This document shows positions 25,706 through 33,950 of a stretch of 64,000 bases of DNA, one piece after another (the first letter of the stretch is position 1; every line of letters starts with the position of its first letter). Made by a program: the position numbers and the translations under genes. This DNA is from Erysipelothrix piscisicarius (lineage in GTDB: Bacteria; Bacillota_I; Bacilli_A; Erysipelotrichales; Erysipelotrichaceae): contig NZ_CP034234.1 in NCBI RefSeq assembly GCF_003931795.1, forward strand, positions 372,001-436,000, written 5' to 3'. The notes beneath the pieces are model-generated. The model saw nothing but the letters and a program-made list of their open reading frames with translations. It searched no databases and was not told the DNA's origin.

Positions 25706-27409
25706 ATGACATTTAAAGAACTAGAATTAGAAGAAGAAATCGTAAGAGCCGTAATCGAAAAAGGTTACGAAGAGCCAACAGATATACAATCACAAGCAAT
25801 TCCAATGTTGCTTGGTAATCATGACTTATTAGCTCAATCTCAAACAGGTACAGGTAAAACTGCGGCGTTTGGGTTACCAATGCTAAGTTTGACTCAACCT
25901 GGAGATAAGAAACGAACAAATTCGTTAATCCTATGTCCTACACGTGAGTTATGTATGCAAGTGGCTGAAGAAATGAGAAGTTTCTCGAAGTATAAACAAG
26001 GGGTTAACATCGCATGTGTATACGGAGGTAGCCCTATTGATAAACAAATTAGAGACCTTAAACGTGGAGCAGACATTGTAGTTGCGACACCAGGTCGTTT
26101 AATGGATCATATTCGACGTAAGACAATCCGTTTAGATGATTGCCGTCATATTGTCTTGGATGAAGCTGATGAAATGCTAAATATGGGATTTATTGAGGAT
26201 ATTGAAGAAATCTTTTCATTCCTTCCTGAAGAACGCCAATTCGCATTCTTCTCAGCAACAATGCCTAAGGAAATCGGTAAATTAAGCGAGAAATTTTTGG
26301 TTGAACCAGAAAGAATCACACTATCTCGTAACAATCTAACTGTTTCTCGTATTAAACAAATCTATTACACTGTTGAATCAAGAGATAAAGTTGATTTAAC
26401 AATTCAATTATTACAATTGCATAAAACAAGTGGAACAATGATATTCTGTAATACCAAAAAAATGGTTGATGAACTTACAACGCAATTAAACAAAGCGGGA
26501 TTCCCTGCTTTAGGGTTACATGGAGACATGAAACAAGAAATGCGTTCAATGGTAATGGGCCGTTTTAAAAAAGGTATGGTTTCTGTGTTAATTGCAACCG
26601 ATGTTGCGGCACGTGGAATCGATGTTGACAGTATGGATGTAGTGATAAACTACGATATACCTCAAGAATTAGAATATTATGTACACCGTATTGGACGTAC
26701 AGGTCGTGCTGGTAAAGAAGGTCTTGCGATCACTTTAGTATCACGTAGACAACGTTATGCAATTAAGCAAATCGAACGTTTATCAAATTCAACAATCGTT
26801 GAAACACCACTACCAACTAAAGAACAATTAAATGACTTAATGGTAGATCAACTTGCTCGTGAAATCCGTAAATGGAATGATCATGAGCAAGGAAAACTCT
26901 TTAATATCGCTTATGAAGGTCTTCGTAAAGAGAACTTCACACAAGAAGAAATTATTATTGCTTTCATTAATAAGATGATTAGTGAATCAAACTTAGAAGC
27001 AATCAAAGTTTCAAAACAAAAAGATGTTAAGAATAAAGGTGAAATATCACGTATTGGACTATCCGTTGGAGATCGTGATGGGATCTCTGCAGCTCACCTT
27101 GTAAGTGCAATCGCAACTGCAAGTGGAATTCGCGGAAAAGATATTGGACGTATTAAAATTGATGATAATGAAAGTACAGTGGAAGTTCCCCGTGAATTTG
27201 CACAAGATATTATTAATAAATTATCAGAAACAAAAATTAATAATAAAGACGTGAACGTTACAATGGTTGATGAATTTGCACAACCAACACCACGTGGTGG
27301 ACGTAGCGGACGCGGAGGACGTGACTCACGTCGTGGCGGTGGAAATGATCGTCGCCGTGATGGCGGAAGACGTTCAAACGATCAAAGTCGTCGTAACAAC
27401 AAAGGATAA
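25706..27409 (+). CDS. cshA: DEAD-box RNA helicase (CshA/DeaD type)
   Basis: ATP-dependent RNA helicase acting in RNA turnover, ribosome assembly and cold adaptation. 567 aa. Motifs: Q motif near residue 24, Walker A SQTGTGKT (about 47-54), PTRELCMQVA, TPGRLMDHI, LDEADEMLN, FFSATMP, and HRIGRTGRAGKEG. A DbpA-like RNA-binding domain follows at about 440-525. The C-terminal tail (about 530-567) is a low-complexity Arg/Gly stretch (RGGRSGRGGRDSRRGG), an RNA-binding feature. ATG 25706 has GTAGGA upstream; an in-frame ATG at 25652 lies before the promoter. It stands alone between terminators. Confidence 0.94.
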   Translation: MTFKELELEEEIVRAVIEKGYEEPTDIQSQAIPMLLGNHDLLAQSQTGTGKTAAFGLPMLSLTQPGDKKRTNSLILCPTRELCMQVAEEMRSFSKYKQGVNIACVYGGSPIDKQIRDLKRGADIVVATPGRLMDHIRRKTIRLDDCRHIVLDEADEMLNMGFIEDIEEIFSFLPEERQFAFFSATMPKEIGKLSEKFLVEPERITLSRNNLTVSRIKQIYYTVESRDKVDLTIQLLQLHKTSGTMIFCNTKKMVDELTTQLNKAGFPALGLHGDMKQEMRSMVMGRFKKGMVSVLIATDVAARGIDVDSMDVVINYDIPQELEYYVHRIGRTGRAGKEGLAITLVSRRQRYAIKQIERLSNSTIVETPLPTKEQLNDLMVDQLAREIRKWNDHEQGKLFNIAYEGLRKENFTQEEIIIAFINKMISESNLEAIKVSKQKDVKNKGEISRIGLSVGDRDGISAAHLVSAIATASGIRGKDIGRIKIDDNESTVEVPREFAQDIINKLSETKINNKDVNVTMVDEFAQPTPRGGRSGRGGRDSRRGGGNDRRRDGGRRSNDQSRRNNKG

Positions 27410-27412
27410 AAG

Positions 27413-27435
27413 AGATGGGTTTACCCATCTTTTTG
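27413..27435 (+). terminator. Terminator after the helicase gene
   Basis: AGATGGGT (27413-27420) pairs with ACCCATCT (27423-27430), then T5. Confidence 0.88.
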
Positions 27436-27442
27436 TGCGAAA

Positions 27443-27471
27443 TTCGAAAATGGCCATATTTATGCTATTAT
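27443..27471 (+). promoter_or_regulatory. Promoter of the YhdH-type oxidoreductase gene
   Basis: TTCGAA (27443-27448), 17-nt spacer, TATTAT (27466-27471). AGGAGG follows before ATG 27500. Confidence 0.65.
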
Positions 27472-27499
27472 ATCAATATCAACACTTTTAGGAGGTCTT

Positions 27500-28480
27500 A
27501 TGGAATATAAAGCGCTCGTTTTAAATACCAATCACGATAATGTCATACCGGAAATAAAAATACTCAATACGGATGATCTAAATCATGATGTTTTAATTAA
27601 GGTCTCTTACGCCAGTGTTAATTATAAAGATGGCCTTGCGATGAGACCCAAAACACGCGTTGTAGGTGAATATCCTACGGTTGTGGGTATTGATTTTACA
27701 GGAACCGTCGTGGAATCAAATGTTGAGAAATTTCATATTGGTGATGAGGTCATTGTCACAAGCCATGATATTCTAAAATATCGAAATGGAGGGTTTGCGG
27801 AATATGCTTCGGTCCCTGCGTCAGAGGTGACCTTACTTCCTGAATCACTCAGTTTAAAAACGGCTGCAATTATCGGAACAGCAGGGTATACTGCTGCCCT
27901 TTCAGTTTATCGTATGATGCAACAGACAAATCCAATGAAGCGCGAACCTGTATTGGTTTTAGGAGCAAGTGGTGGTGTTGGTTCAGTGGCTTGCGCAATT
28001 TTAGACCGTCTCGGTTATCCGGTAACAGCGGTAAGTCGCAAGAAGGATACTGCTCAAGATTATTTTAAAAATATGAATGTAAAAGAAGTAATGCATCCCG
28101 ATGAATTAACGGAAGAACCTCTAAAACCCCTTGGAAAGATGATATGTATCGCAGTCATTGACCCAATTGGTGGAAAGTACAGTTCGTATTTGCTCCCACA
28201 TCTGAATTATGAAGGTGTTTATTTGTTAAGTGGTAATACTGCCGGTGCAAAATTTGAAACGACTGTATTTCCCTTTATCTTACGCGGAATTCAAGTCATT
28301 GGGATTGACTCAGTCAATAATAATCTAAAAGATGTCTTATGGGGACTGATTGCGACTGATTATAAACCGCGTAATATTCATGCGCTTTGTGATCGCGAGA
28401 TAACCTTAGAAGATGTTCCTCAAGCACTTGAAGATATTCTTGAAGGAAAAATGATGGGACGTACAATCGTGAAATTATAA
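27500..28480 (+). CDS. Zinc-independent quinone/acryloyl-CoA reductase-like oxidoreductase (YhdH/AcuI type)
   Basis: Medium-chain dehydrogenase/reductase, 326 aa, of the YhdH/AcuI subgroup. These are NADPH enzymes reducing acryloyl-CoA or other enoyl compounds; the exact substrate is unknown. Visible: SYASVNYKDGLAM (about 35-47), PTVVGIDFTGTVVES (55-69), GTAGYTAALSVY (about 124-135), and the cofactor motif VLGASGGVGSVA (about 152-163). No structural-zinc Cys cluster. AGGAGG gives a strong ribosome site. It shares a bidirectional terminator with convergent rarA. Confidence 0.88.
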   Translation: MEYKALVLNTNHDNVIPEIKILNTDDLNHDVLIKVSYASVNYKDGLAMRPKTRVVGEYPTVVGIDFTGTVVESNVEKFHIGDEVIVTSHDILKYRNGGFAEYASVPASEVTLLPESLSLKTAAIIGTAGYTAALSVYRMMQQTNPMKREPVLVLGASGGVGSVACAILDRLGYPVTAVSRKKDTAQDYFKNMNVKEVMHPDELTEEPLKPLGKMICIAVIDPIGGKYSSYLLPHLNYEGVYLLSGNTAGAKFETTVFPFILRGIQVIGIDSVNNNLKDVLWGLIATDYKPRNIHALCDREITLEDVPQALEDILEGKMMGRTIVKL

Positions 28481-28516
28481 AAAAAGAAACCGTAGATGTC
28501 TACGGTTTCTTTTTTT
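28480..28516. terminator. Bidirectional terminator between the oxidoreductase gene and rarA
   Basis: AAAAAAGAAACCGTAGA (28480-28496) pairs with its complement at 28499-28515. It has A and T runs at its ends, so it works on both strands. It overlaps the 3' end of rarA. Confidence 0.92.
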
Positions 28517-29759
28517 CTTTGAGTTTTCTTAATTTATTGGTGCGCTGAACTTTTTTGAGTTGTTCGTAATTAGAAGCGTATGTTTTTTCCGCAGAATTTA
28601 GGTTTTGAGGACGATAAAACTCCTCATCTTTAAGTTCGTCGGGTAAATATTGGATTTTATGCCACAAATCACTACGATCATAATCGTACATATCCTGATC
28701 ATCAACACCCACAGCATTTAGACGTAGATATTGAGGTACTTGATGTGCTGTTTCACGAACGGTTTTTAAGGCTGCATCAATACCGTGTTCCCCCGCTTTA
28801 GATTTAGGTGAAAGGGCACATTCAATAACGACAACACTTAACGGAAGCTTAGCCTCAGGAAATCCAATTCGTTTTGCGGCATCGATGGCGGTGACAACAC
28901 GTGCACATAATGCGGGATTTGCAAGTCCGATATCTTCATAAGCTATGGCAATAAGCCGACGTTCGATCGAATCCATATCCCCCACATGAATTAATTTCGC
29001 AAGATAGTATAGAGCGGCTTGGACATCACTTCCACGGATTGATTTTTGGAATGCACTCAGGGCATCATAGTGATTGTCGCTATCTTTATCCATTGAAATA
29101 TTAACGGAGAGACTCAGTTTTTCAAGATGTTTTTCGGTAATAACATCATCGCGTGTCGATTGTGCCAGTAAATCAAGGGCATTGAGTGCGTATCGTGCAT
29201 CACCATTACAACTTGAAGCAATTGATTCTAAAACATCTTCTTGAATAATTTGATTGTTTTCAAATACTGAAGCTGCACGCTTTAATATGGATACAATATT
29301 ATTATAAGATAGGGGTTTAAATTCAAATAGATGTACGCGAGATCGAATCGCTGGATTTATTGAAAAATAAGGATTGGCTGTTGTTGCACCAATCATCGTG
29401 ATCAGACCACTTTCCACATGAGGTAAAAGAATATCTTGTTTATCTTTATTTAAACGATGAACCTCGTCAATAATCACGACAAGACCGCTGCTCATTTCTG
29501 CTTCAAGAAAGAGTGCATCCAGTTTCTTTTTATTATCCGTAACAGCATTAAAAAGTCGATACGGTCGTTTTAACGAATTAGCGATGGCCATCGCAGTCGT
29601 TGTTTTTCCCGTACCGGGAGGTCCGAAGAAAATCATGGAATGAAGATTACCGCTTTCCACGACATTACGTAAAATTTGATTTTCCCCAAGTAGATGTTCT
29701 TGTCCGATGATATCATCAATCGTTTCAGGACGTACTCGGAATGCTAATGGTTTGTTCAT
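28500..29759 (-). CDS. rarA: Replication-associated recombination protein A (RarA/MgsA)
   Basis: AAA+ ATPase acting at stalled replication forks. 419 aa, normal. N-terminal conserved segment FRVRPETIDDIIGQEHLL, Walker A FFGPPGTGKTTTAM (about 44-57), Walker B VVIIDEVHRLNK, and sensor GATTANPYFSINPAIRSR. The C-terminal MgsA oligomerisation domain includes KSIRGSDVQAALYYLAKL and IAYEDIGLANP. GGGTGAT precedes the ATG. It is divergent from dtd, with about 55 bp between the two starts. Confidence 0.95.
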   Translation of the reverse strand: MNKPLAFRVRPETIDDIIGQEHLLGENQILRNVVESGNLHSMIFFGPPGTGKTTTAMAIANSLKRPYRLFNAVTDNKKKLDALFLEAEMSSGLVVIIDEVHRLNKDKQDILLPHVESGLITMIGATTANPYFSINPAIRSRVHLFEFKPLSYNNIVSILKRAASVFENNQIIQEDVLESIASSCNGDARYALNALDLLAQSTRDDVITEKHLEKLSLSVNISMDKDSDNHYDALSAFQKSIRGSDVQAALYYLAKLIHVGDMDSIERRLIAIAYEDIGLANPALCARVVTAIDAAKRIGFPEAKLPLSVVVIECALSPKSKAGEHGIDAALKTVRETAHQVPQYLRLNAVGVDDQDMYDYDRSDLWHKIQYLPDELKDEEFYRPQNLNSAEKTYASNYEQLKKVQRTNKLRKLKEKKKP

Positions 29760-29815
29760 AAAATCACCCTATATATTGTAACATGTTTACGGTAGAATAG
29801 AGATGAGGTGATTTC

Positions 29816-30271
29816 ATGAAAATCGTGATACAAAAAGTAAAAGAAGCAAAAGTTGTTGTAGATCAAGCAATCGTGGGTGAAATTAAACAAGGATATATGT
29901 TACTTGTTGGGATGGAAACAGGTGATAGCGATGCCGATATTAAGAAAGCCGTTGATAAAATTGCGTCTATTCGACTTTTTGATGATGCAGAAGGAAAAAT
30001 TAATCTCAGTATTCAAGATGTAGGGGGGGCTATTTTGTCAATTTCTCAATTTACATTAGCAGCAGATTGTCGTAAAGGGAATCGTCCAAGCTTTAGTAAT
30101 GCAATGGAGCCAACTCAAGCAAATACGATGTTTGAGGCATTCAACACGGGGTTAAGAAATCATGGTCTTAAAGTTGAAACGGGTATTTTCCAAACCCATA
30201 TGAATGTAATTTTGGATAATGATGGCCCCATTACGATTATGCTCAATATTAAAGATGGTAAGGTAATTTAA
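29816..30271 (+). CDS. dtd: D-aminoacyl-tRNA deacylase
   Basis: Hydrolyses D-amino acids (and glycine) mischarged on tRNA. 151 aa. Both family motifs are visible: SQFTLAAD (about 78-85, counterpart of SQFTL) and NDGPITIML near the C-terminus (counterpart of the cross-subunit Gly-Pro motif). GNRPSFSNA is also typical. GAGGTGATTTC precedes ATG 29816. Followed by folD after about 40 bp, likely one transcript. Confidence 0.94.
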   Translation: MKIVIQKVKEAKVVVDQAIVGEIKQGYMLLVGMETGDSDADIKKAVDKIASIRLFDDAEGKINLSIQDVGGAILSISQFTLAADCRKGNRPSFSNAMEPTQANTMFEAFNTGLRNHGLKVETGIFQTHMNVILDNDGPITIMLNIKDGKVI

Positions 30272-30310
30272 GGTGTGGTATTATTAAAGACGTTAATTGG
30301 AGATGATAAC

Positions 30311-31165
30311 ATGACAACAATACTTGATGGATTGGCTGTTTCAAAAGCAATTCGTGCTTCGTTAAAAGCAGAAACAGAAGTGCTTATTGAACAAGGGAAA
30401 CGTGTACCTTCACTAACCGTTGTAATCGTGGGAAATGATCCCGCTTCACAAACGTATGTGAATTCTAAAGTAAAACAATGTAAGTCTGTAGGATTTTCTT
30501 CACAGGCGATTTCGTGTGAGGCGGATACATCTCAAGAAGCACTGCTTGAGATTATTAAGACCTTAAACCAAGATGATAATATTGATGGGATTTTGGTTCA
30601 GTTACCGTTACCGAAGCATATTGATGAAAATGTTATTATTGAAGCAATTGATCCGCTTAAGGATGTCGATGGATTACACCCCCTTAATGTAGGCTATTTA
30701 GAATTAAATCGTCCACGATTTGTATCCTGTACGCCGAAAGGGGTTATTCGCTTATTAGATTGGTATAATGTGGAAATTGAAGGGAAGCGAGCATTGGTGA
30801 TTGGCAGAAGTCGCCTTGTGGGGAAACCTGTCGCAACACTGTTAACGCAAAAGAATGCGACCGTTACCTTGGCACATTCAAAAACAAAAAACTTAGAGGA
30901 ACTCATTCGTTCTAATGATATAATTGTGGTTGCAATGGGAAAACCGGAAGCGATTCCCGCATCTTGGATTTCAAATCAACACGTACTCATTGATGTAGGA
31001 ATTCATCGTATTGATGGAAATTTAAGAGGGGATGTAGAGCGTCAGGCTTATGAAATTGCATCGTATGCAACGCCAGTTCCGAAAGGTGTTGGACCGATGA
31101 CCATTGCGAGCTTACTTGAAAATACAATGATTGCATATAAACTTAAGGAGTGTCAGAATGATTGA
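30311..31165 (+). CDS. folD: Bifunctional methylenetetrahydrofolate dehydrogenase/cyclohydrolase FolD
   Basis: Interconverts 5,10-methylene-THF and 10-formyl-THF in one-carbon metabolism; pairs functionally with GlyA (62.6 kb). 284 aa. Visible: YVNSKVKQCKSVGF with the catalytic Lys (about residue 54), DGILVQLPLPKHI (about 97-109), DVDGLHPLNVG, cofactor motif IGRSRLVGKPVATLL, and C-terminal VPKGVGPMTIASLL. ATG 30311 has GGAG upstream; the GTG at 30275 is inferior. It overlaps the DUF951 gene by 8 nt. Confidence 0.95.
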   Translation: MTTILDGLAVSKAIRASLKAETEVLIEQGKRVPSLTVVIVGNDPASQTYVNSKVKQCKSVGFSSQAISCEADTSQEALLEIIKTLNQDDNIDGILVQLPLPKHIDENVIIEAIDPLKDVDGLHPLNVGYLELNRPRFVSCTPKGVIRLLDWYNVEIEGKRALVIGRSRLVGKPVATLLTQKNATVTLAHSKTKNLEELIRSNDIIVVAMGKPEAIPASWISNQHVLIDVGIHRIDGNLRGDVERQAYEIASYATPVPKGVGPMTIASLLENTMIAYKLKECQND

Positions 31166-31361
31166 TAAAACATATGGTTTAGGTGATATTGTACAAATGA
31201 AAAAAGATCACCCATGTAAGAAATCACAGTACTTTAAAATTACACGAATGGGTGCAGATATAAAAATTAAGTGCGAAGGATGTGGGTCTGTTATTATGCT
31301 CACACGTCAAGATTTTGAAAAAAAATTAAAGAAAGTAATTGAAAGAAACGAGGAATTATAG
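31158..31361 (+). CDS. DUF951 family small protein
   Basis: 67-aa protein of the DUF951 family, commonly located just before ychF in Firmicutes. Function not established; the fold is a small barrel that may bind nucleic acid. Visible: LGDIVQMKKDHPCKKSQ (about 7-23) and a KCEGCGS motif (about 44-50) with CxxC; together with the Cys in HPC this could bind zinc. AAGGAG at 31144-31149 supports ATG 31158. It abuts ychF directly. Confidence 0.85.
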   Translation: MIDKTYGLGDIVQMKKDHPCKKSQYFKITRMGADIKIKCEGCGSVIMLTRQDFEKKLKKVIERNEEL

Positions 31362-32465
31362 ATGGCATTAACAGCAGGAATTGTTGGATTACCAAACGTG
31401 GGTAAATCCACAGTATTTAACGCAATCACGAAATCACAGGTTGAAGCAGCAAACTATCCATTTGCGACGATTGCACCAAACGTAGGTGTTGTAAAGGTAA
31501 ACGATCCACGACTCGACACAATTCAAAAATTTATTGAGTCTAAGAAGATTATTCCCACAACGTTTGAGTTTACGGATATTGCAGGACTTGTAAAGGGTGC
31601 ATCAAAAGGTGAAGGTTTAGGGAACCAATTCCTATCAAACATTCGTGAAGTGGATGCCATCGTGCATGTTGTACGTTGTTTTGAGAATTCAGATATTGTG
31701 CATGAACATGGTGTTGTTGGTGATCCAATCTCTGATATTGAAATTATTGAAATTGAACTCATGCTTGCGGATTTACAAAGTGTAGAGAACCGAATTTCAC
31801 GTGTAGGACGTAAAGCAAAATCGAATGATAAAGAAGCAATGGCAGAAATGAAGTTATTAGATCGTGCAAAGGAAACGCTTGAAAATAACCGTCCATTAAG
31901 CGATCTCAATTTGTCAGAAGATGATGAAAAACTTGCTCGTACGTTCCATTTCCTAACTATTAAACCTGTTATTTATGTAGCGAATATCGATGAAGACAGT
32001 CTTATGGATATTGAAAGTAACGAAATGTACCAAAAGGTTAAAGCGTATGCAGAAGCGCGATCATGTCGTGTGATTCCTGTATGTGCAAAAGTTGAAGAAG
32101 ATTTATCAAGTCTTGAAGATGATGAAAAAGCAGCATTCTTGGCCGATTTAGGGGTTCAAGAAAGTGGATTGGATGTATTAGTTCGTAATAGCTATGAAAT
32201 CTTAAACTTACGCACTTTCTTTACTGCGGGTCCACAAGAAATTCGTGCATGGACTTTTGTGAATGGCATGAAGGCACCACAATGTGCTGGGGTGATTCAT
32301 ACAGACTTTGAAAAAGGATTTATCCGATCCGAAACGTATAATGTGGAAGATTTGGAAGCGTTTGGAAGTGAACAAGCAATTAAAGAAGCAGGAAAAATGC
32401 GCTCTGAAGGAAAAGATTACGTCATGAAAGATGGCGACATCGTACACTTTAGATTTAATAATTAA
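31362..32465 (+). CDS. ychF: Redox-regulated ATPase YchF (OLA1 family)
   Basis: Obg-related P-loop protein that prefers ATP, associates with ribosomes and affects stress resistance. 367 aa, normal. G1 GLPNVGKSTVFNAIT (about 7-21), G3 DIAGLVKGASKGEGLGNQFL (about 69-88), VANIDED in the NxxE-type position, and a C-terminal TGS domain (AGVIHTDFEKGFIRSE). Immediately downstream of DUF951, with an AGGAATT-type ribosome site inside the end of that gene. Confidence 0.95.
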   Translation: MALTAGIVGLPNVGKSTVFNAITKSQVEAANYPFATIAPNVGVVKVNDPRLDTIQKFIESKKIIPTTFEFTDIAGLVKGASKGEGLGNQFLSNIREVDAIVHVVRCFENSDIVHEHGVVGDPISDIEIIEIELMLADLQSVENRISRVGRKAKSNDKEAMAEMKLLDRAKETLENNRPLSDLNLSEDDEKLARTFHFLTIKPVIYVANIDEDSLMDIESNEMYQKVKAYAEARSCRVIPVCAKVEEDLSSLEDDEKAAFLADLGVQESGLDVLVRNSYEILNLRTFFTAGPQEIRAWTFVNGMKAPQCAGVIHTDFEKGFIRSETYNVEDLEAFGSEQAIKEAGKMRSEGKDYVMKDGDIVHFRFNN

Positions 32466-32467
32466 TA

Positions 32468-32528
32468 AAAGACCCCTTACAAAGGTGGGAACTGACCTAG
32501 TTCCGTGATTTGTCGAGGGGGTTTTATG
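32468..32528 (+). terminator. Branched terminator-like hairpin after ychF
   Basis: ACCCCTT and ACAAA (from about 32470) pair with TTTGT and GAGGGGGT (to about 32523), enclosing an inner GGAAC/GTTCC hairpin. Followed by TTTTA. The inner arm makes it more elaborate than a plain terminator. Confidence 0.65.
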
Positions 32529-32560
32529 TAAATAAAAAAAGAACCATGGATTTATTTTAT

Positions 32561-32568
32561 GGTATAAT
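32561..32568 (+). promoter_or_regulatory. Promoter (extended -10) of the c-di-AMP receptor gene
   Basis: TGGTATAAT spans 32560-32568. The ribosome site AGAGGAGG follows before ATG 32596. Confidence 0.6.
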
Positions 32569-32595
32569 GAAACAAAGGTAAGAGGAGGGAATCTT

Positions 32596-32919
32596 ATGAA
32601 ATTAGTATTAGCTATTGTTTCAAATGATGACAGTACTGTAGTTTCAAATGCTTTGAATAAAGAAAACTATCAAGTTACACGTCTCGCTACAACAGGTGGA
32701 TTCTTACGAGCAGGAAATACAACACTTATTATTGGTGTTGATGATGATCGCGTCGAAGGATGTTTGGAAATCATTGGTAATGAATGTAGTAAACGTACGG
32801 AAGTTGTACCATCTACAGCCTCATATGATATCGGACGTTACGCATCATTCCCTGTGGAAGTTCAAGTTGGTGGCGCAACCGTGTTCGTCATGGATGTAGA
32901 GCAATTCCATAAACTTTAA
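32596..32919 (+). CDS. Cyclic-di-AMP receptor, PII-like (DarA/PstA/YaaQ family)
   Basis: 107-aa PII-like protein of the YaaQ/DarA family, which binds cyclic-di-AMP as a trimer. Visible: the characteristic RLATTGGFLRAGNTTLIIG (about 29-47) that contacts the nucleotide, DDDRVEGCLEIIG, and a C-terminal VQVGGATVFVMDVEQF. Downstream partners are not known. It is monocistronic with its own promoter and terminator. Its presence implies c-di-AMP signalling in this organism; c-di-AMP often controls osmolyte uptake, and a betaine-type transporter lies at 45.3 kb, though no direct link is shown. Confidence 0.92.
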   Translation: MKLVLAIVSNDDSTVVSNALNKENYQVTRLATTGGFLRAGNTTLIIGVDDDRVEGCLEIIGNECSKRTEVVPSTASYDIGRYASFPVEVQVGGATVFVMDVEQFHKL

Positions 32920-32953
32920 AAAAGAAAGAACGATCTCGTTCTTTCTTTTTTAA
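32918..32953. terminator. Bidirectional terminator
   Basis: AAAAAAGAAAGAACGA (about 32919-32934) pairs with TCGTTCTTTCTTTTTT (about 32937-32952). It serves the plus-strand receptor gene and the minus-strand small ORF. Confidence 0.9.
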
Positions 32954-33129
32954 ATTAATTCAAAATATTCTGGCCAGCGATATTCCCGAATGGGCATGGG
33001 CCGATTATTATCAAAATAGAGGACAAGCGCAGGCTTAATGCCATTCCAGTTATCCACAATTTCAAAATGAGTGAGATGCCCATCGGCGATAAGTTGTTTT
33101 GCTTTCGCATGATAATTAAAATAAGCCAT
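32950..33129 (-). CDS. Small hypothetical protein
   Basis: 59-aa protein, not recognised. Sequence starts MAYFNYHAKAKQLIADGHL; rich in aromatic residues and with a C-terminal PIREYRWPEYFELI. AGGGGA lies 5 nt before ATG 33129, which favours it over the in-frame ATG at 33147. It shares a bidirectional terminator with the c-di-AMP receptor gene. The good ribosome site and terminator support it being real. Function unknown. Confidence 0.65.
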   Translation of the reverse strand: MAYFNYHAKAKQLIADGHLTHFEIVDNWNGIKPALVLYFDNNRPMPIREYRWPEYFELI

Positions 33130-33192
33130 GATTTCCCCTGCTTTCACCCCTATTCTATACGATTTACATGAAAATATAAAGGCGGTAATACG

Positions 33193-33588
33193 ATGAAACT
33201 GACACCAAATCTAATGGTTACGAATGTGAAAGAAAGTATTTTGTTTTACCAAACCGTTTTAGAGATGAATGTTTATGATCAAGTGGATACGGATTCAGTC
33301 CCGATCTTCGCGATTCTTGGTCGCGGCGAAACAACATTAATGCTTGAAGAAAAAAATACATTGATTGAAGAATATCCAACACTTCATACAGATTCGATTA
33401 ATCCTTCTTTAACACTTTTTATTAAAGTCGATGATGTAGAGGCGGAATACAAACGGCTCAAAACACATCCAAATTTAATAAAGACACTCCATAAAACATT
33501 TTATGATACATGGGAATTTGCGTTAACAGATCCTGATGGTGTCGTCATTACCTTTGCCGGAGGTTCCTATGAAACCGGAAAAAATTAA
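33193..33588 (+). CDS. VOC-superfamily (glyoxalase/bleomycin-resistance fold) protein
   Basis: 131-aa vicinal-oxygen-chelate protein. The family includes glyoxalases, dioxygenases and antibiotic-binding proteins; the function here is not assignable. Visible: LTPNLMVTNVKESILFYQTVLEM (first beta-alpha unit, about 3-25; shown only as the fold marker), LMLEEKN, SLTLFIKVDDVEAEYKRL and the C-terminal FALTDPDGVVITF. GGCGG precedes the ATG. It overlaps the next gene by 20 nt, so the two are co-translated. Confidence 0.85.
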   Translation: MKLTPNLMVTNVKESILFYQTVLEMNVYDQVDTDSVPIFAILGRGETTLMLEEKNTLIEEYPTLHTDSINPSLTLFIKVDDVEAEYKRLKTHPNLIKTLHKTFYDTWEFALTDPDGVVITFAGGSYETGKN

Positions 33589-33925
33589 AGACGTATGCCT
33601 TCAAAATAAAGGAACGGTGTATGACTTTAAAGATGAGTGGAATGCGGAACGCGCTCTTGTAGGTGGGAAAATGTATATGATGATGGGAACCAATAAAGAG
33701 GGAAATTCAATTGTAACGGTGAAAGCGGAACCCAGTGAAGGGGCACGCTATCGTGAAATGTATCCAGGAGTCATCACTGAAGGTTACTATATGAATAAAG
33801 TTCATTGGATTTCAATTCGTATGGATAAGGATGTGGATGAACCACTCATTGAAACACTTATTAACGAGTCGTATGAACTTATCTTTAAGAGTCTAACTAA
33901 GAAAATACAAAGTGAGATAAAATAA
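33569..33925 (+). CDS. MmcQ/YjbR family protein
   Basis: 118-aa protein of the MmcQ/YjbR family (double-wing DNA-binding-like fold; some members annotated as DNA-binding, function unclear). Visible: VCLQNKGTVYDFKDEWNA near the N-terminus, GGKMYMMMGTN, SIVTVKAEP, REMYPGVITEGYYMNKVHWISI and a C-terminal helix with SYELIFKSL. ATG 33569 has GGAGG upstream and lies inside the end of the VOC gene. It shares a bidirectional terminator with convergent mvaS. Confidence 0.85.
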   Translation: MKPEKIKDVCLQNKGTVYDFKDEWNAERALVGGKMYMMMGTNKEGNSIVTVKAEPSEGARYREMYPGVITEGYYMNKVHWISIRMDKDVDEPLIETLINESYELIFKSLTKKIQSEIK

Positions 33926-33950
33926 AAAGTTCCGCAAGGAACTTTTTATT
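33921..33950. terminator. Bidirectional terminator between the MmcQ gene and mvaS
   Basis: Perfect 13-bp stem: AATAAAAAGTTCC (33921-33933) pairs with 33938-33950 around GCAA. A and T runs on both flanks. Confidence 0.93.

Noticed and set aside
28749..28757. Half of a parS-like site (TGTTTCACG)
   Set aside because: Only one half matches, it lies within rarA coding sequence, and it is not palindromic.
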